NCBI GenBank assembly: GCA_039545295.1
Contig: BCIK01000022.1
Coordinates: forward strand, 372,001-436,000
Direction of reading: 5' to 3'
From: Udeniomyces pyricola
Lineage: Eukaryota > Basidiomycota > Tremellomycetes > Cystofilobasidiales > Mrakiaceae
DNA length: 64,000 bases
Both the position numbers and the translations under genes were made by a program. The notes beneath the pieces are model-generated. The model searched no databases. It worked only from the letters and a program-made list of their open reading frames with translations, and was not told the DNA's origin. Positions within the stretch are counted from its first letter, which is position 1. Each line of letters opens with the position of its first letter. Shown one piece after another: positions 13,301 to 25,207 of the stretch.

Positions 13301-14323
13301 GTAGTGGCGGTAGATCCGTTGGACGAGGATGAGTGATGCGTCACGAGATGATCGAGGTCGAGAGATGGCGTAGGAGGGTAAGCACGGCGAGAAGCCACGT
13401 TCTGCAGCGTTGGAGCTGAAGGTCGAAGCGACGGGATCAAAGTACGTATGCTCGTCAGGTTCCAGAAAGAAAGAGGAGTCCATTGTTTCAAAGGCCATCG
13501 AGAACAGTACATAAGATGCATGAATAAAAGACTGATATCTAGCACGGACCTTCACCTTCCTGGGCAAGGCCAACGAGGAAGAGTCCCAACATAAACTCAT
13601 CTCGCGAGAGGCGAACCTTGCCAGTCGTGGCGGTGCTGATGATCTGTAGAGAAGGATCCACAGCCACAATGTCAAAGCTCGATGAGAACATAGGATGGAG
13701 GAAAGGAGAGGATGAGACAGGCAAGATTGATGGGCCTAGCAAGCGCGACACATACCGCCTCGACCACTGACGGGCCCAAGCCGGAGCACTTGACAACGCG
13801 ATTAAGCTGGACGATCGAGAGGCCGCCTTCGCCTTTGCCGAACGGATCGATGGCTTCAAGTGCAAGCAAATAGATAGGACTCAAGCGATCTTGATCGACT
13901 AGTCCATTGGACTGGTTGAGGGTGGAAGTGCCGAAACCGCTCGTGGGCGGAGGTGGCGGCGCGGTAGAGGTTGCCGGGGATGAGGCGAAGGAGAAGGCCG
14001 AAGGTCCAGCTGAGGAAGCCAAGGCGCTCGAGTAGGAGGGAGTGGTGGATGGAAAAGCAGGCGTCGAAGCTGATAGTGAAGGTGAGGCAGCCCATGGATC
14101 AGGATCTGACGGAGAAGCGAAGGCGAGGGGATCGTAGGACGACTTTGCGGCTGAGACGGGGGATGAGGAGAAGGCGGAAGAGGACGAGCCCGGAGGGCGA
14201 TTGCGCGGGGCGTTGAACCTGTGAGCGATCGAGGTAAGGAGAGAGAGAGAACGATAAGTTGGCGAGAGCGGACAGTATAGTAGTGAACGAGTAGACATAG
14301 TAAGATGGGGCTGAGACTTACAT
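10371..14323 (-). CDS. MVP1: Sorting nexin MVP1 (SNX8-like; EH-like, PX and BAR regions)
   Basis: A cytosolic/endosomal sorting nexin required for endosome-to-Golgi or vacuolar protein sorting. Exons on the minus strand, 5' to 3': 14323-14322, 14218-13756, 13643-13550, 13415-12751, 12597-12552, 12460-12324, 12208-12111, 11940-11589, 11432-11342, 11107-10867, 10539-10371; 2358 nt, 785 aa, every junction in phase. After MFNAPRN and a Ser/Pro/Ala linker comes an EH-like helical region (YLLALEAIDPFGKGEGGLS to RDEFMLGLFLVGLAQEGE). A Ser/Asn/His-rich insert follows, then the PX domain: KERNVIVRLIPEREGKWGWK, VGRRYSDFLWLAECLMKR, YPFRCQLSPPPKRVG, RRRGLKRYLTYIVNHP. The rest is helical and BAR-like, with RLMLDTLEALKSQRDLFLAF and MWQELAYVLYPREH, ending LEPES. 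The start codon is split by the first intron (AT in exon 1, G in exon 2). Family certain; the start is inferred from splice signals. Confidence 0.9.
14219..14321 (-). other. Intron 1 of MVP1, splitting the start codon
   Basis: A 103-nt intron with a GTAAGT donor directly after AT and a CAC-AG acceptor directly before G-TTC-AAC. Splicing creates the ATG of MFNAPRN. Unspliced RNA reads ATG TAA at the junction, and then offers an ATG at 14298 that is in frame with exon 2. Confidence 0.7.
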
Positions 14324-14732
14324 GATGGCGAGGATAGATGGAGCGGAAGGGACGATGACCGGATAGAGGTTGGAATGAATGAGGTGTGGATCTTGACGTG
14401 ATGCGGTTTGGGAGGAGAGATCAGAGGGAGACTAAACGTAATTACAAAGGCCAAAGGGGCAACAGCTGGTTACTCACCTCACATACAGGGGGCCGATGCG
14501 CCGACATATATATATGATAGTCATGTACGTATGTACCGTTGTCAACTTTGTGCCATCCGCAAATTGCACTACAGACATGTCAATATACATCTTCACTCCA
14601 GTTGATATCACTTATTTTCACCCTCAAGCCAACCCAGATAGCGATTCGATCAAGCAACTCACACAAACGTAACAGCAACAACGACAAAAAAAAAAACATG
14701 CTACCAAAGTCGACGCCAACAATGACCCATCA
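14324..14732. promoter_or_regulatory. Short spacer: MVP1 promoter and MAK16 3' end
   Basis: Only 409 bp separate the MAK16 stop codon from the MVP1 start on the same strand, so the MVP1 promoter must lie here. It contains a short ATATATATG element around 14505. I see no classical TATA box that I would defend. Confidence 0.4.
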
Positions 14733-16534
14733 TCACCAGCTATCAAGCATCTCCTTGGACATGGGCTCCGTCTCCTGTTCGTACTCGATCTCGACCCTCG
14801 GTCCCGCCCCGCCCGCCTTCTTGGCCTTCTTTGCCGGCGCAGACTGCTGACGACTCGAGGGAGGGGGAGCTGCCGCTTTCCGCTTGCCAGAGGGGCCTTC
14901 CTCGGCCGACTCGTCGTCGGAACCATCTTCCAGGCCAGAACCCTCTTCAGACGAACCGTACTGAGACACAAAATCAGAAGAAGCAGAGAAAAGACGGGAA
15001 TCAGTGTCTGCGATCGATGTATGAAGCAAAGGGATGAATGATGGCGACGGGAGAGAGCAAAAAGCGGGAGTGAAGTAAAACATTCCACTGACCTCTTCAC
15101 CGCTGTAGTCTTCCATGTCATCCTCGTCGTCATCCTCATCAAAGTCACTGTCATCCTCCACAAACTCCCTCTCGCCACCCTCCAACTCCTCTTCCATCTC
15201 TTCCTCGTCACTGTCCATGTCCTCCTCTCCACTGTCCTCATCCTCCATGTCCTCCATATCCTCCTCATCGCCGAGTCTCTCACGCTCGAGAACAGCCCGC
15301 CAGACATCCTCGTTGACGTTGAGAGGTGCATCACCGTACGCTTTAGACTTGAGACGCGAGAGGAGCTCGGCTTCGATAGATCGCTCGAGCTTGGCGGCAG
15401 AAAGCGCCTTGGTCTCACGCGCTCGATCACGTCGCTCAAGCTTCTTCTTGATGCCGACTTTGGTAGGTCTGAAAAAAGAAAAAAGGATAGAGAGAGGAGA
15501 CATGGATGTGATAGCAAACGTCAGCATACATCCAGCATGGAAAACGAGATTGAATCTCCAAACACATTCCAACAATCCACCTCTCTGCTTTCGTCTCAAC
15601 TCGGAGCTGAAAGGCCCAGACACATCGTAGAAGGAAACGTACTGTTGCTGAATGGCCATCTTGCGCATCTTGATAAGGTACTGAGTGATTTTGGTGATCC
15701 TCTGCTTGCACTTGTGGATGGTGAAATTGGGCCAATATATGAGCTCCTTTTCGATCTGAGAGAAAGGATCCAACACGAGCCAATAGGATAAGTGCCAAAG
15801 AAAACAACGAGTTTTTGAGAGAACGTGTTGTCAGCTTGAATCCAAAAACGAGCACGCGCGAGGACTTATGTGACGACAGCAAACAGGCGAATGTGATAGA
15901 AGGGGGTGAAAGAAAGCAAAGGAAAAGGAGATACGGACCTGTTCGATAGCTTTGGAATAGTTGTTGCTCAACTTGATTCGCTCCCACATCTTGGCAGGCG
16001 AGTGCGCTCGCTCAATCGTCTTGATGTAGAGGTAGCTCACACCTAGATTGATTTAGATAATTCGGTGTGCACATAGCCAAAGAGACAGAGGGTGGAACAG
16101 AAGGAGTAAGTATAGAGCAGGCCAAGTAAGCGAAAGCATTTTCTTTCCCAAGAGGAGAGAAAGTTGGAGAGAAAGCTCGAGGTGGAGAAAGACACACCAT
16201 CCTTCTCTCGGACGGTCGCGTATCTCGAGTTAGCAAGGGGACATGATTGACGGGAGCACAGTCCGGTGACGTTGTATTCGTTCCTGCAGAAGTTTTGCGT
16301 CGTCGTCCTGGTGAACGATACGCGTAGAGAGGCGAGCAAGAGGGAGAGGAAAGGAGAAGACGCAAAGAAGGGCGCGCGCGGAAGGGAAAGGAAGACGATT
16401 GATTCGTTAGTTCGAGTTGTTGTCTCAATCTTGAAAGGAGTCCAGTCAAAGAGCGGAGTGACAAGGTCTCACTTGACTTTGTAAGAGCAGAACTGAGCGT
16501 TGATGACGCTCCAGATGACTTCGTCGGATTGCAT
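14733..16534 (-). CDS. MAK16: MAK16 ribosome-biogenesis factor
   Basis: A nucleolar protein needed for maturation of the 60S ribosomal subunit. Exons, 5' to 3' on the minus strand: 16534-16473, 16307-16198, 16042-15939, 15755-15643, 15468-15093, 14960-14733; 993 nt, 330 aa, all in phase. The protein begins [20 protein letters not shown] and continues with the Cys-containing core ([20 protein letters not shown]), then [40 protein letters not shown] and [15 protein letters not shown], all hallmark MAK16 segments. The C-terminal third is a long acidic Glu/Asp tract (15093-15290) followed by a basic KRKAAAP/KKAKKA segment and a terminal MSKEMLDSW. It is slightly longer than the yeast and human proteins (about 300 aa) because of the acidic tract. 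Intron 3 uses the unusual donor GTCCGT (15938). Confidence 0.95.
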
Positions 16535-16877
16535 AGTGGTAGGAGGTGGAGGAGAGAGGAAGGGATTGGCGGTGGTGGTGCGGTCGGTGTGGGCGAGTGA
16601 TACTCGTGGCAGCCAGGTGAGAAGGGGAGAAAGAGTGGAAGCGGGTGGTGCGTCTGTATGTGAGGGAAGGGGTGGGAGTCGTTTGAGCGAGGTGGGTGGG
16701 ATGTATGCTGCTGGTACTGCTACTGAGGCGTGATAGCAGGGGGAGGGCAGAGAGGCGTCGGGGCGAAGGAACAACTGAAATCTGCCACAGGTTGCCTGCT
16801 TGTTGCCTGCCGCCTCACGTCGTCCAGCTCCGCGCCGGCCAGCTCCAGCGCCCAGCCGATCAGCTGATCAGTTGGAC

Positions 16878-16928
16878 ATATATGTGTATATATGTATATA
16901 TATGTATATATATGTATATATGTATATT
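16878..16928. repeat. TATATG/TATATA tract in a divergent promoter
   Basis: About 50 bases of alternating TATATG and TATATA units lie between the divergent MAK16 and OPT genes (start codons at 16534 and 17166). It could act as a shared AT-rich promoter element or simply be a microsatellite. Chance open frames here are not coding. Confidence 0.7.
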
Positions 16929-17165
16929 GCACAAGTATATATATATGCCCACGATCCAGTACACATCCTTGCACGCTCACACACATATACATCGGTCAAT
17001 GTATAACGTTGTTGATTAGCTCTTCCCATCAAATCCAGTTCGGATTCAGCATATATAATTAAACTGCTTGCATGTACGTGTATAACACAAGGCAGTATTA
17101 CATGCATGGCGCACTGCAGGCTACGTACTGCCTCCGGTCGGGGGCCTGCAATTGCATGCAATAAT

Positions 17166-20100
17166 ATGCCTGTAGCGCGATCGGCTTCCCCCGAGTCTCG
17201 AGCAGTCCCTTCTTCAACAACCATCACATTTACCAAGCCACTATCAATCTCTCCCTTCACTTCCTGGTCCTCTTGGCCACTCATGAGTCTATCATCTACA
17301 GCATATCCTCCCGACCCGATAGAGGGTGACTTCACCGTGCGTTCTCCCCCTCTTCCCCCAATCGAATCAAGCGCGCTCATCGTTTATCGCTGACTGATCC
17401 CCCCCCCCCCCTTCCTTCTTCTCTATCTCCGCAACAGTTCCGAGCGGTCGCGGTCGGACTCCTAGGTACACTCGCCTTCCAGCTCCGACGTATCGTCTAG
17501 TTTTGTTGACTTCTGACTGATGCCGGATACCATCGCTAACCTTGCTCACCAACAGTTGGCTCCGTCGTCGCTCTCTCCAATCTGTATTTCGGGCTTCAAT
17601 CGGTAAGTACTGACCCTGACCCTAGTCCTGCCTGCTCGAGTCAAAGTAGAAAGCCAAATGCTGACTCGACTAATCAATCTGTGGGATGGTTTACATCGTT
17701 GCTCAGGGCTGGATTTCAATGTAAAGTATCTCATTTTTTAAACCTCTGGCTACTTCTCACTCCAACCCTCTTATCTTCCAATGACTCATCATCATTACCG
17801 GGTTTCCTCTTCCTTTCTCCCCGAAATAGGATGTCCCTCCAATCGGCACTCCTCGGCTTCGGCATATTCAAGCTACTACCCCGATTCATGACGTTCAAGC
17901 GGCCGTTCACACCGCAGGAGAATGTCGTTCTCCAGACGACCGCTGTTGCAACGTGCGTTATGAGACCCTGGAGGCCGGTTGTCATTCTCGAGTTCTTCTT
18001 CTTACCTCCCCTTCTTCCGATGTGTAGTCTTTGATGGAATAGATGAGGAATTCACAGAGAGAAGCAGAAGTCCTTTATATTTCAATTGACCACTGACTCT
18101 TGTGTGTGTTCTTTCTGTGCCTTGATGGATCTACCTCAGTGGCACGATGCCCCTAGCCGCTGGTCTCGTCGGCATCATCCCCGCCTTAGGGATGCTTGAT
18201 TTTGAGCTGGATGGCCAATACCCCATCTTGTTCAGCTACTGGAAGCTTGTGGCGTGGTGCTTGGCCGTCGCTTTCTTTGGCGTCTTTCTGGCGGCTCCGT
18301 TGAGAAAGCAGGTCGTCAGTCTCACGATAATTGATGAGTATCGGGCGTTCGTTTGCTATCAAATCTGATAAGCGCCTCTTTTATGGTATCCCTCTTGATC
18401 AGATCATCAAGGAACAACTCGTCTTCCCCAGCGGCAGTTCGTCCTTGTCCTGGTTGTTCAAACTTGCTCATCTCTTCCCTTTCAAACCTAACACGATCTT
18501 GTTCCTTTTTGTCTGTTCTCCCACCGTTCGTTTGTTCGGTTTTCACTTGGTTTGTTCGTCTCAGCCGCAACTGCTCAGCTCATCTCTGTCCTCCACAACG
18601 CTCCTTCTCCCACAAACCTCGGTTCTCCTTTACGTAATCGTTACCGTCCTCTACCCGTTACGACGGACGACGAGGAGACTGCGCCGTCTTCGAGATCGTC
18701 ACTGAACGACCAGAGAGATGAGCCTGAGGTCGGCCTCGATAAGAACGAGGATGAGATGATGGGCGTCGTAGGGTGGAGAGCACTCGGGCTCAGTTTCGCC
18801 GCGAGTAGCGGGTTGACGGTTGGTTTCTGTGGCACCGTACTTCTTTCCGGGGGAGGGATGGGGAACAGGAAAGAATTGGAGGTTGAGAGAGAGTGTATTC
18901 TTGACCTTTGTCAGATTTGCTAATCAAACCCCGTGTTGGAATTTCTGGTATACAGTTCTTGAGCTTGCTCTTCCCTGTTCTGTATGCCATCCCTGCCTTT
19001 GATGTGTTCGGTGATCTGGCTTCAGGCTATCTCTGGACGTAAGTCGTCCATGCTTGATAAGGGCTCTCTTTTAAATCATTGGTTCGTCTCGGATGAGATG
19101 TTAATGCCTGCGAGGTTTATCTTTGATCTGTTCTTTTTTCACGTCATTTCATTTTCGCTGGACAGATTCTCTCCATCTCTTAGCTATGTTGGGCAAGGCA
19201 TCATCGTACGTGACCCCTTCTGTTCCTCTCCCCCACCCCTTCCCCCACCTTTACCCTTTCGTACAGTTAATTCACGCGGATTTGAACTTATGCGCTACTC
19301 TGACGCCTCCATTCTGCTTTCAAAAACAGATGGGCTTTCCAACGACGCTCAGTATGAATCTTGGTATGCTCGTTGGCTGGGGAGTTCTTTCTCCTCTAGC
19401 CAAACACAAAGGTTGGGCGCCCGGAGACGTCTCGTCCTCTACGGACGGAGCTAGAGGATGGATTCTCTGGGTGGCGCTCGCGATCATGGCTTCAGAGTCC
19501 CTCATCTCACTCCTGCCCATTCTCATCTCCACCTCGAGGATCCTTTTGGCTCGATATCGTCTGGCTCGTGAACGTAACGGGCGACCATCGCGCTTGTACG
19601 ATCAGCACAACCATGACGAAACTTCGACATCATCACCTCGAACGACACCTTTCGATTATGAGAGTCCAACGTCGAACGAACCCGAAGATCCAGAACCTGC
19701 TCATCGGTTGGTCCCAACCACCTGGGTCATTCCCGGTCTCATTCTCTCAAGCGTGTCCGGGATCGTGATCGTGTACTATTTGTTCGGGAACGAAGGCATC
19801 CGTCCTTGGGCCACGGCCTTGGGGTTCGTTTTGGCCTCGCTTCTGGCGCTCTTGGGCGTCAGGGCGTTGGGCGAGACGGATCTAAACCCCGTCTCGGGTA
19901 TCGGAAAGATTAGTCAATTACTTTTTGCCGTGTTACAACCCGGAAATGGTGCGTTTTGTTGTTTATTTTTTCTTCTTCTTCTTTTTTTTTTTGCGTGAGG
20001 TTCGCATGAGAATCCGAATTGGCTCTTGTACCTTGGAGATGCATGCCTAATGAAACGGTTTCTCTTCTGGCCCTTGTCATCTACTTGACGTCTCCCCTCC

Positions 20101-21914
20101 CTCTCCCCCTCCCCCTTCTCCCTTCCTTTTCATTCCACTCCCCTCCTTTCTTTCCCTTTGTTGTGACGAAAAGTCGTCGCCAACATCATCGCCGGGGGCG
20201 TCGCCGAAGCTGGAGCCCAACAAGCCGGCGACCTCATGCAGGACCTCAAGACGGGTTCGCTCTTGCATGCGTCCCCTCGTTCCCAATTCTACGGCCAAAT
20301 GATTGGCAGCCTCGCCAGTGTGTTTGTGTCGACGGCGGCGTACAAGATGTATACATCGGTATATGAGATCCCAGGTGAGAATTCTCTCTCTTCTCTTCTT
20401 TTTCTTTATTCCTTGTTCTTTTCAGATCAATAAGCGCGAGAGAATGAGAAGAAAAGGGGAACTTGGCGTCTGATCTTATGATACTCTCTGTGTTCGCTAC
20501 TCTCATCCTTTCGTCCTCTCACTTCTTGCAACCCAATTCTGTTCACCTCCAAATCTTACCCCCCTTTCCCCCTTGAATGTCTCTCCCTCCTACGGAAACG
20601 GATCAAAAATCCATAACAAAACACTAACTCAACATAGGCCCGGCGTTTCGCGTGCCGACGGCGACGATCTGGCTCAACCTAGCCCGCTTGCTCAATACGG
20701 GCAAACTTCCAGACTATGCCCCGCTCTTCATGGTCATCTTTGGTGAGATTTGCTCCCCTTCAGCTGCTGTACGGGTGGAAGAGTAGCAGAGGGAAGAAAG
20801 GAGGGGGCGGGGGGGGGGGCGGAGATCATCTTTCGATGCGTCCTCCCTTTGGATGATGTGGCGGTGCCGTTGTCGATGGGGGGTGAATCTGGTTGAGGTT
20901 TTCCGACGGAACAACTCAAAAGAGAACAGAACTCATCGTTCTCTAGACTGACCTCTTTATATCTCATTACCCCATCACCCGGTTCACCAAACAAACAAAA
21001 AACTATACATATATAAAACTATCTCATTCCCCTCCCGTCCCATCCTCATCTCCATCTCTGACCCCATCACTACCCCATGCACTCCTTTTCTCTCTATCTT
21101 CGTCCTATAATTGGTTGGATGGACTCGGGTCTCAGGCATCGTCTTTGGCTGCATCTCCTTGATGAAAGCGTTGGGTCCGATCTTGTTGACGAACCCACCT
21201 CGGTGGATCAAGCATCTTCCCTCAGGGATCGCCTTGTACGTCGTTTGCCCTTTTTTTCTTCTTTCTTTCTCCCTCGGCTCGATCAATCTTCCCCCAAAGG
21301 ATGCTTTTGTTTTCTCCTTTTGAAAATTGAAAAAGGGAAGGAAGCGAGGAAACGATCTCGATTGATTACTTTTTTCTTCTTCTTTTTTTTCTTCTTCATC
21401 ATTCCTCTCTTCTTCTTCCTTTCTTTTCTCTTGGTTTGGTTTTGGTTTTGGGTTGGATGAGTTCTCTATCGCTGAACCAATCCATCCTCCTTCCCTTCCC
21501 TTCTCTCTTCTTTTCTTACCTCTCCAAACCTCCTTGTGATCCCTCCTTCTCCTCCTTCCCCCTCCCCCTCTTCTCCATTAAAAATCAAAACAAAAACAAA
21601 ACAAACATAAAAAAAACCGTCCGATCCACGAACGAATCCAAACCCCACCCAGTGCGATCGGCTTCCTCAACCCCCCTTCCTTCTCCCTCGCCCGTCTCAT
21701 CGGCGGTTTCATCGCTCTCCGAACCTCCTCCTCTTCTTCCTCTTCCGGTCAAGGAGGTAAAGTCCCTTTAGTCATCATCGTTCTCGCCTCGGGCTTCGTC
21801 CTCGGCGAGGGGTTGACGTCCATTGTGGGACTGGCGATCAAGGCGGCTGGGTTTGGCGTGGTTAGCTGTTGGGGATGTACGAGGGGTCATGGGGGGTATT
21901 GTGCGAGTTGTTGA
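17166..21914 (+). CDS. OPT-superfamily oligopeptide/metal-chelate transporter
   Basis: A plasma-membrane or vacuolar transporter of the OPT superfamily, which moves small peptides or metal chelates with protons. Exons: 17166-17336, 17438-17465, 17556-17602, 17707-17720 (14 nt), 17830-17952, 18140-18311, 18403-18436, 18565-18818, 18956-19038, 19166-19205, 19330-19948, 20174-20374, 20638-20742, 21136-21235, 21653-21914; 2253 nt, about 750 aa, phases agree throughout. Family segments in order: FTFRAVAVGLL, NLYFGLQSGWISM, PFTPQENVVLQTTAVATGTM, FFGVFLAAPLRKQ, EQLVFPSGTATAQLISVLH, SLSYVGQGIIMGFPTTLSMN, VVANIIAGGVAEAGAQQAGD and PTATIWLNLARLLN. It ends in a Cys/Gly-rich tail (CWGCTRGHGGYCASC). Hydrophilic loops interrupt the membrane domain near 18660-18760 and 19570-19700. 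The start is uncertain: an in-frame ATG at 17106 would add 20 residues. The substrate is not determined; the exon-6 and exon-8 donors (GTCGTC, GTTGGT) are atypical. Confidence 0.88.
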
Positions 21915-22653
21915 ACAGAGAGAGAGAGAGAGAGAGATGAAAAGGGGGAGTGGTGGTAGGGGACTGAGGAAGGGGGATTCAGAGGAAGAGCCGGGAAGCT
22001 AAAGAGGGGAAAGGGAGGGGGGGGGGGCTTGCTTGAAGTGACCGCAGAAGAATGAAAAGGCAAAAATGGATTCCATGCAGCAAGGCCGGCCGACTTAGGA
22101 ATAGATCAATGATATAGTCGTCGACTCCATATCTCTTTTTACTCTCCCTTTCTTCTTTTTCTTTCTCGTCCTTATCATGAACGGTTTCACTCGTGATTCT
22201 ACCTGGAACATAAGGTATATATATATATATAAATAGACGTGGGTCTGAAGAGAGTGTGGACGCGTGATTGGTGCAGTAGTAAGGCGGGGGTGGGGGTTGG
22301 AGTGGTGTGTAAGAGAGTGACGTGGGTGAGTTAGAAAGAAGGGAAAGAAAAAAAAAAGAGGGAGGGAGGGTTGATGATGATGATGATTAGAATGAATCGA
22401 GCGTCGACTAGATGGTACGTTGAATGGCTGAAAAGGATCGTATGCAGGTTGGTTTGAAGAAAAACTTGCAAAAAAAAAAAGAAGAAAAAAAAAAGGAAGA
22501 GACAAGAGTATTTAGGACTAAGACAAGCCACAACAAAACAAGACACAGACAAAGGCGCGATGGATAATGAATGGTCAATCGAACTAGATCGATAAATGGA
22601 TGGATGTCTTTGTTTTTTTGTGTTGTTGGTTGTTGCTTCCTTCTTCTTTTAGA
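21915..22653. other. Convergent spacer, OPT gene and MAG-family gene
   Basis: Both neighbouring genes end here. It contains a GAGAGA run (21919-21938), a G10 run near 22018, a TATATA microsatellite (22215-22231) and A-rich tracts near 22470-22500, which may be part of the 3' end of the minus-strand gene. No gene is seen. Confidence 0.5.
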
Positions 22654-25207
22654 TTAGATGAACCAAATGCCTGCGAAGCCAATGATGCCGACGACAGCCG
22701 AACCGAGGAGGACGCCGACTTGGCTTTCTGCGCCACTAGCGATAGAAGAAGAAGACGACGAAGCAGCAGCAGCAGCAGCTGATCGAGACGACGACGACGA
22801 CGATGACGACGATCGGGTAGCCATCGACTTGACAGACGACGTGCTTGAAGAAGCAGATGTCAAAGAGGCCATGGAAGATGACGCTGAAGCCGAGGCCGAA
22901 GAACCAGAAGCTGAAGCTGAGGAAGCTGAGGAAGCCGAGGGAGCCGAGGCGGAAGCTTGCATGGCCGACGATGCGAATCGAGACGATGCAGAAGGGACGA
23001 GGCTAGATGAGATTACTGAGGAATCTGTTTCTCATAATCCAAAAAAAAAGAAGAAGAAGGAAAAATCAGATCACAACAAATCATAGACCATTGGAGGTCA
23101 GACAAAAGAAATATAGAAAATGATAGTAATAAAAACCTCACCAGCCACGGCCGAGTTGGCAGTCGGTTGGACGGCGTTCACGCCAGCCATCCCGTTCTGG
23201 ACGGTCGACACATAAGTGCACATCGAAGTCGCAGCGGGAGCATGAGGGGCCGGAGTCGTAGGGTCACCTTGGTGGAAAGTCGAACCTCCGTAAACTCCCT
23301 ATAGTTTTGCCACATAAAAAGATTTCAGTCAATGACCCAGGAAGGAGGAAGACAGAGTTATCAGGGATCAGTCGGTTTTAAAAAAAAAACAAAACATCTT
23401 GGACCAATTTTTGAACTTGAGAGGATAGGAAGGAAAGGAAAGGGGTAGTAGTAGTAGTAGTAGTAGTGACTGACGGGTTTCTCGGCGGGATCACCCAAAC
23501 ACTCATCAAACGAACCGGCTCCGTAGTCTCCAGGGATCGTGAAGCCAGAGCCCAAAACGTCTGTACCAACAACCCACAATCGAGACCGGAAACGATCAGC
23601 ATCATGTGTTATCCATTGTCAAAAGAACGGAAGGCGGGAAGGAGGGAGAGAGAGAGAGAAGGGAAAGGATGAGGGGTTTCCCCCAAACCACCCCCCAAAT
23701 CGAACGTCGATAACAGGTCCGATGGAAGGAATTAAAAAAAAAAAAAACCTTAATTACCGTAGATGTGCTGGCAGTAATCGGCCGCTTCAGAATCTCCAGG
23801 CGCACACGCTTTGAACCCAAAGACGCCGGCACTCATATAAGACGTCCATTCATGGATCTGTTGTTCGCCGTTGCCAAAGGCGGATGAAAAGACGAGTCCA
23901 CCGACGGGGTTCCCGTTACCATCGGCACCGTGAGGATCGAGTTCTCCTCCATCTATTTGAGTGAAAAAAGGTTTCCGAGTCAAAGTGAAATGGGGATGGA
24001 GGAGGAGGAGGAGGAAATGAGAAGAGATGCACAAGGTGCTTGGTTAGACCTTTTTTTCTTTTTCTTTTTCTTATATACTTACTTTCACAAGAGGCGATGG
24101 AAACCGGATGGAAAGGGAGAACATGAAATGTAACGCCAAAAAAAATAAAATAAAATAAACTCACCATCACCCGCCGGGATGTTAAGTTTCGTCAAGTCAC
24201 CTTGACCCGTGACCTGAACGTACTTGCTCGTGATCAAAAAGTGAGCGCCCGAGATGGTTCCATCGGGAATGATGCGTGTACCCCGACCGCCTTGGAGACA
24301 CCAAGAGACGACGATACGTTCCGTGTTACCTAAGCTCGAATCGCCATAGACGGACGTCGTCGACGGAGGAGCCCACAGACAAAAATCCGAGATACTGTTG
24401 ATGTACGCGTTCTGTTGAGAAAGAAGAAGAAGAAAAAAACGATAGCAAAAAAAAAAAGAAAACAGATAAAGAGTGAGTGAGATGGGCGGTCTTGTCTTAT
24501 GGATTAGGGTTTTGAATGCCTGATATCAATCACACGGGGGTTCGACGTGGGTGGATACGCGACGCTGGCGTGCGCCTCCTCGCCCTCCTCAGGGGATGTG
24601 TGTTTTGGTTTCTTTCTTTCTTTCTCTCGTTCTTCCTTCCGCGCGCTGCAAGTCTCGGGTTTTTTTTTCTTCTTCTAGAAACGAGAGGCATACTGACTTG
24701 ACACATGCTGTTTTGATCGGATCCTGTACCGCATTGGTTGGTACCCGACTGACCTTCTTCGGTCTGAGCGGGCGCGTTCTCGGGGGTGTACCTGCCGTTT
24801 TGCCAAACATGGCGGCGGAACCGGCAAGACGAAAGTGCGGGGGGGGGNNNNNNNNNNNNNNNNNNNNNNNNNNNNNNNNNNNNNNNNNNNNNNNNNNNNN
24901 NNNNNNNNNNNNNNNNNNNNNNNNNNNNNNNNNNNNNNNNNNNNNNNNNNNNNNNNNNNNNNNNNNNNNNNNAAGGGGGGAGGAGGAGAAGGAGGAACAA
25001 CAGACTTGACGGGATCAGCTGAATGACTCTCTCCTCGTGAACCGTTCTTCAACTCACAGTGAGAGAGACGTATAGCTAGCTGGTATGAAAGGAGGGAAGG
25101 GATGAGTTGGAATGAGGAAAAGGAACGCACGTCGCAGTGTACTGAGCGAGAGCGGCCGGGGCCGAAGCGAGGAGGAGGAGAGCGAGGGAAGTCGGAGCGG
25201 AGAGCAT
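22654..25207 (-). CDS. Secreted 'macrofage activating glycoprotein' (MAG)-family protein with Ser-rich, GPI-like C-terminus
   Basis: A secreted or cell-surface fungal glycoprotein. Exons, 5' to 3' on the minus strand: 25207-25131, 24791-24698, 24411-24165, 23952-23758, 23560-23475, 23298-23142, 23015-22654; 1218 nt, 405 aa, all in phase. The first exon encodes a signal peptide (MLSAPTSLALLLLASAPAAL, cleavage about residue 21). The mature part has the pattern known from basidiomycete MAG proteins: YTATYTPENAPAQTEEGQ, NAYINSISDFCLWAPP, WCLQGGRGTRIIPDGTI, YVQVTGQGDLTKLNIPAGD, GGELDPHGADGNGNPVGG, and conserved cysteines through CQHIY and FDECLGDP. The last exon is an Ala/Ser-rich stalk ending in a hydrophobic segment (GVLLGSAVVGIIGFAGIWFI), as expected for a GPI-anchor signal. 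The biochemical function of the family is not established. The run of N in the assembly falls in intron 1 and does not break the coding sequence. Confidence 0.85.
24848..24972. other. Assembly gap (125 N)
   Basis: A run of 125 undetermined bases, flanked on one side by a G run (24840-24847) and on the other by AAGGGGGG. It lies in intron 1 of the minus-strand MAG-family gene. The true size of the gap is unknown. Confidence 0.98.

Noticed and set aside
15115..15630. Serine-repeat + strand open frame of 171 codons
   Set aside because: It is antisense to the acidic tract of MAK16.
22658..23086. Acidic + strand open frame of 142 codons (Asp/Glu/Ala-rich)
   Set aside because: It is the antisense of the Ser-rich last exon of the MAG-family gene: Ser codons read backwards give Asp/Glu/Ala-like repeats.
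24530..25009. Open frames of about 150 codons on both strands across the N gap
   Set aside because: They are open only because the gap has no stop codons. The real exon here is 24698-24791 of the MAG-family gene, and the gap lies in its intron 1.
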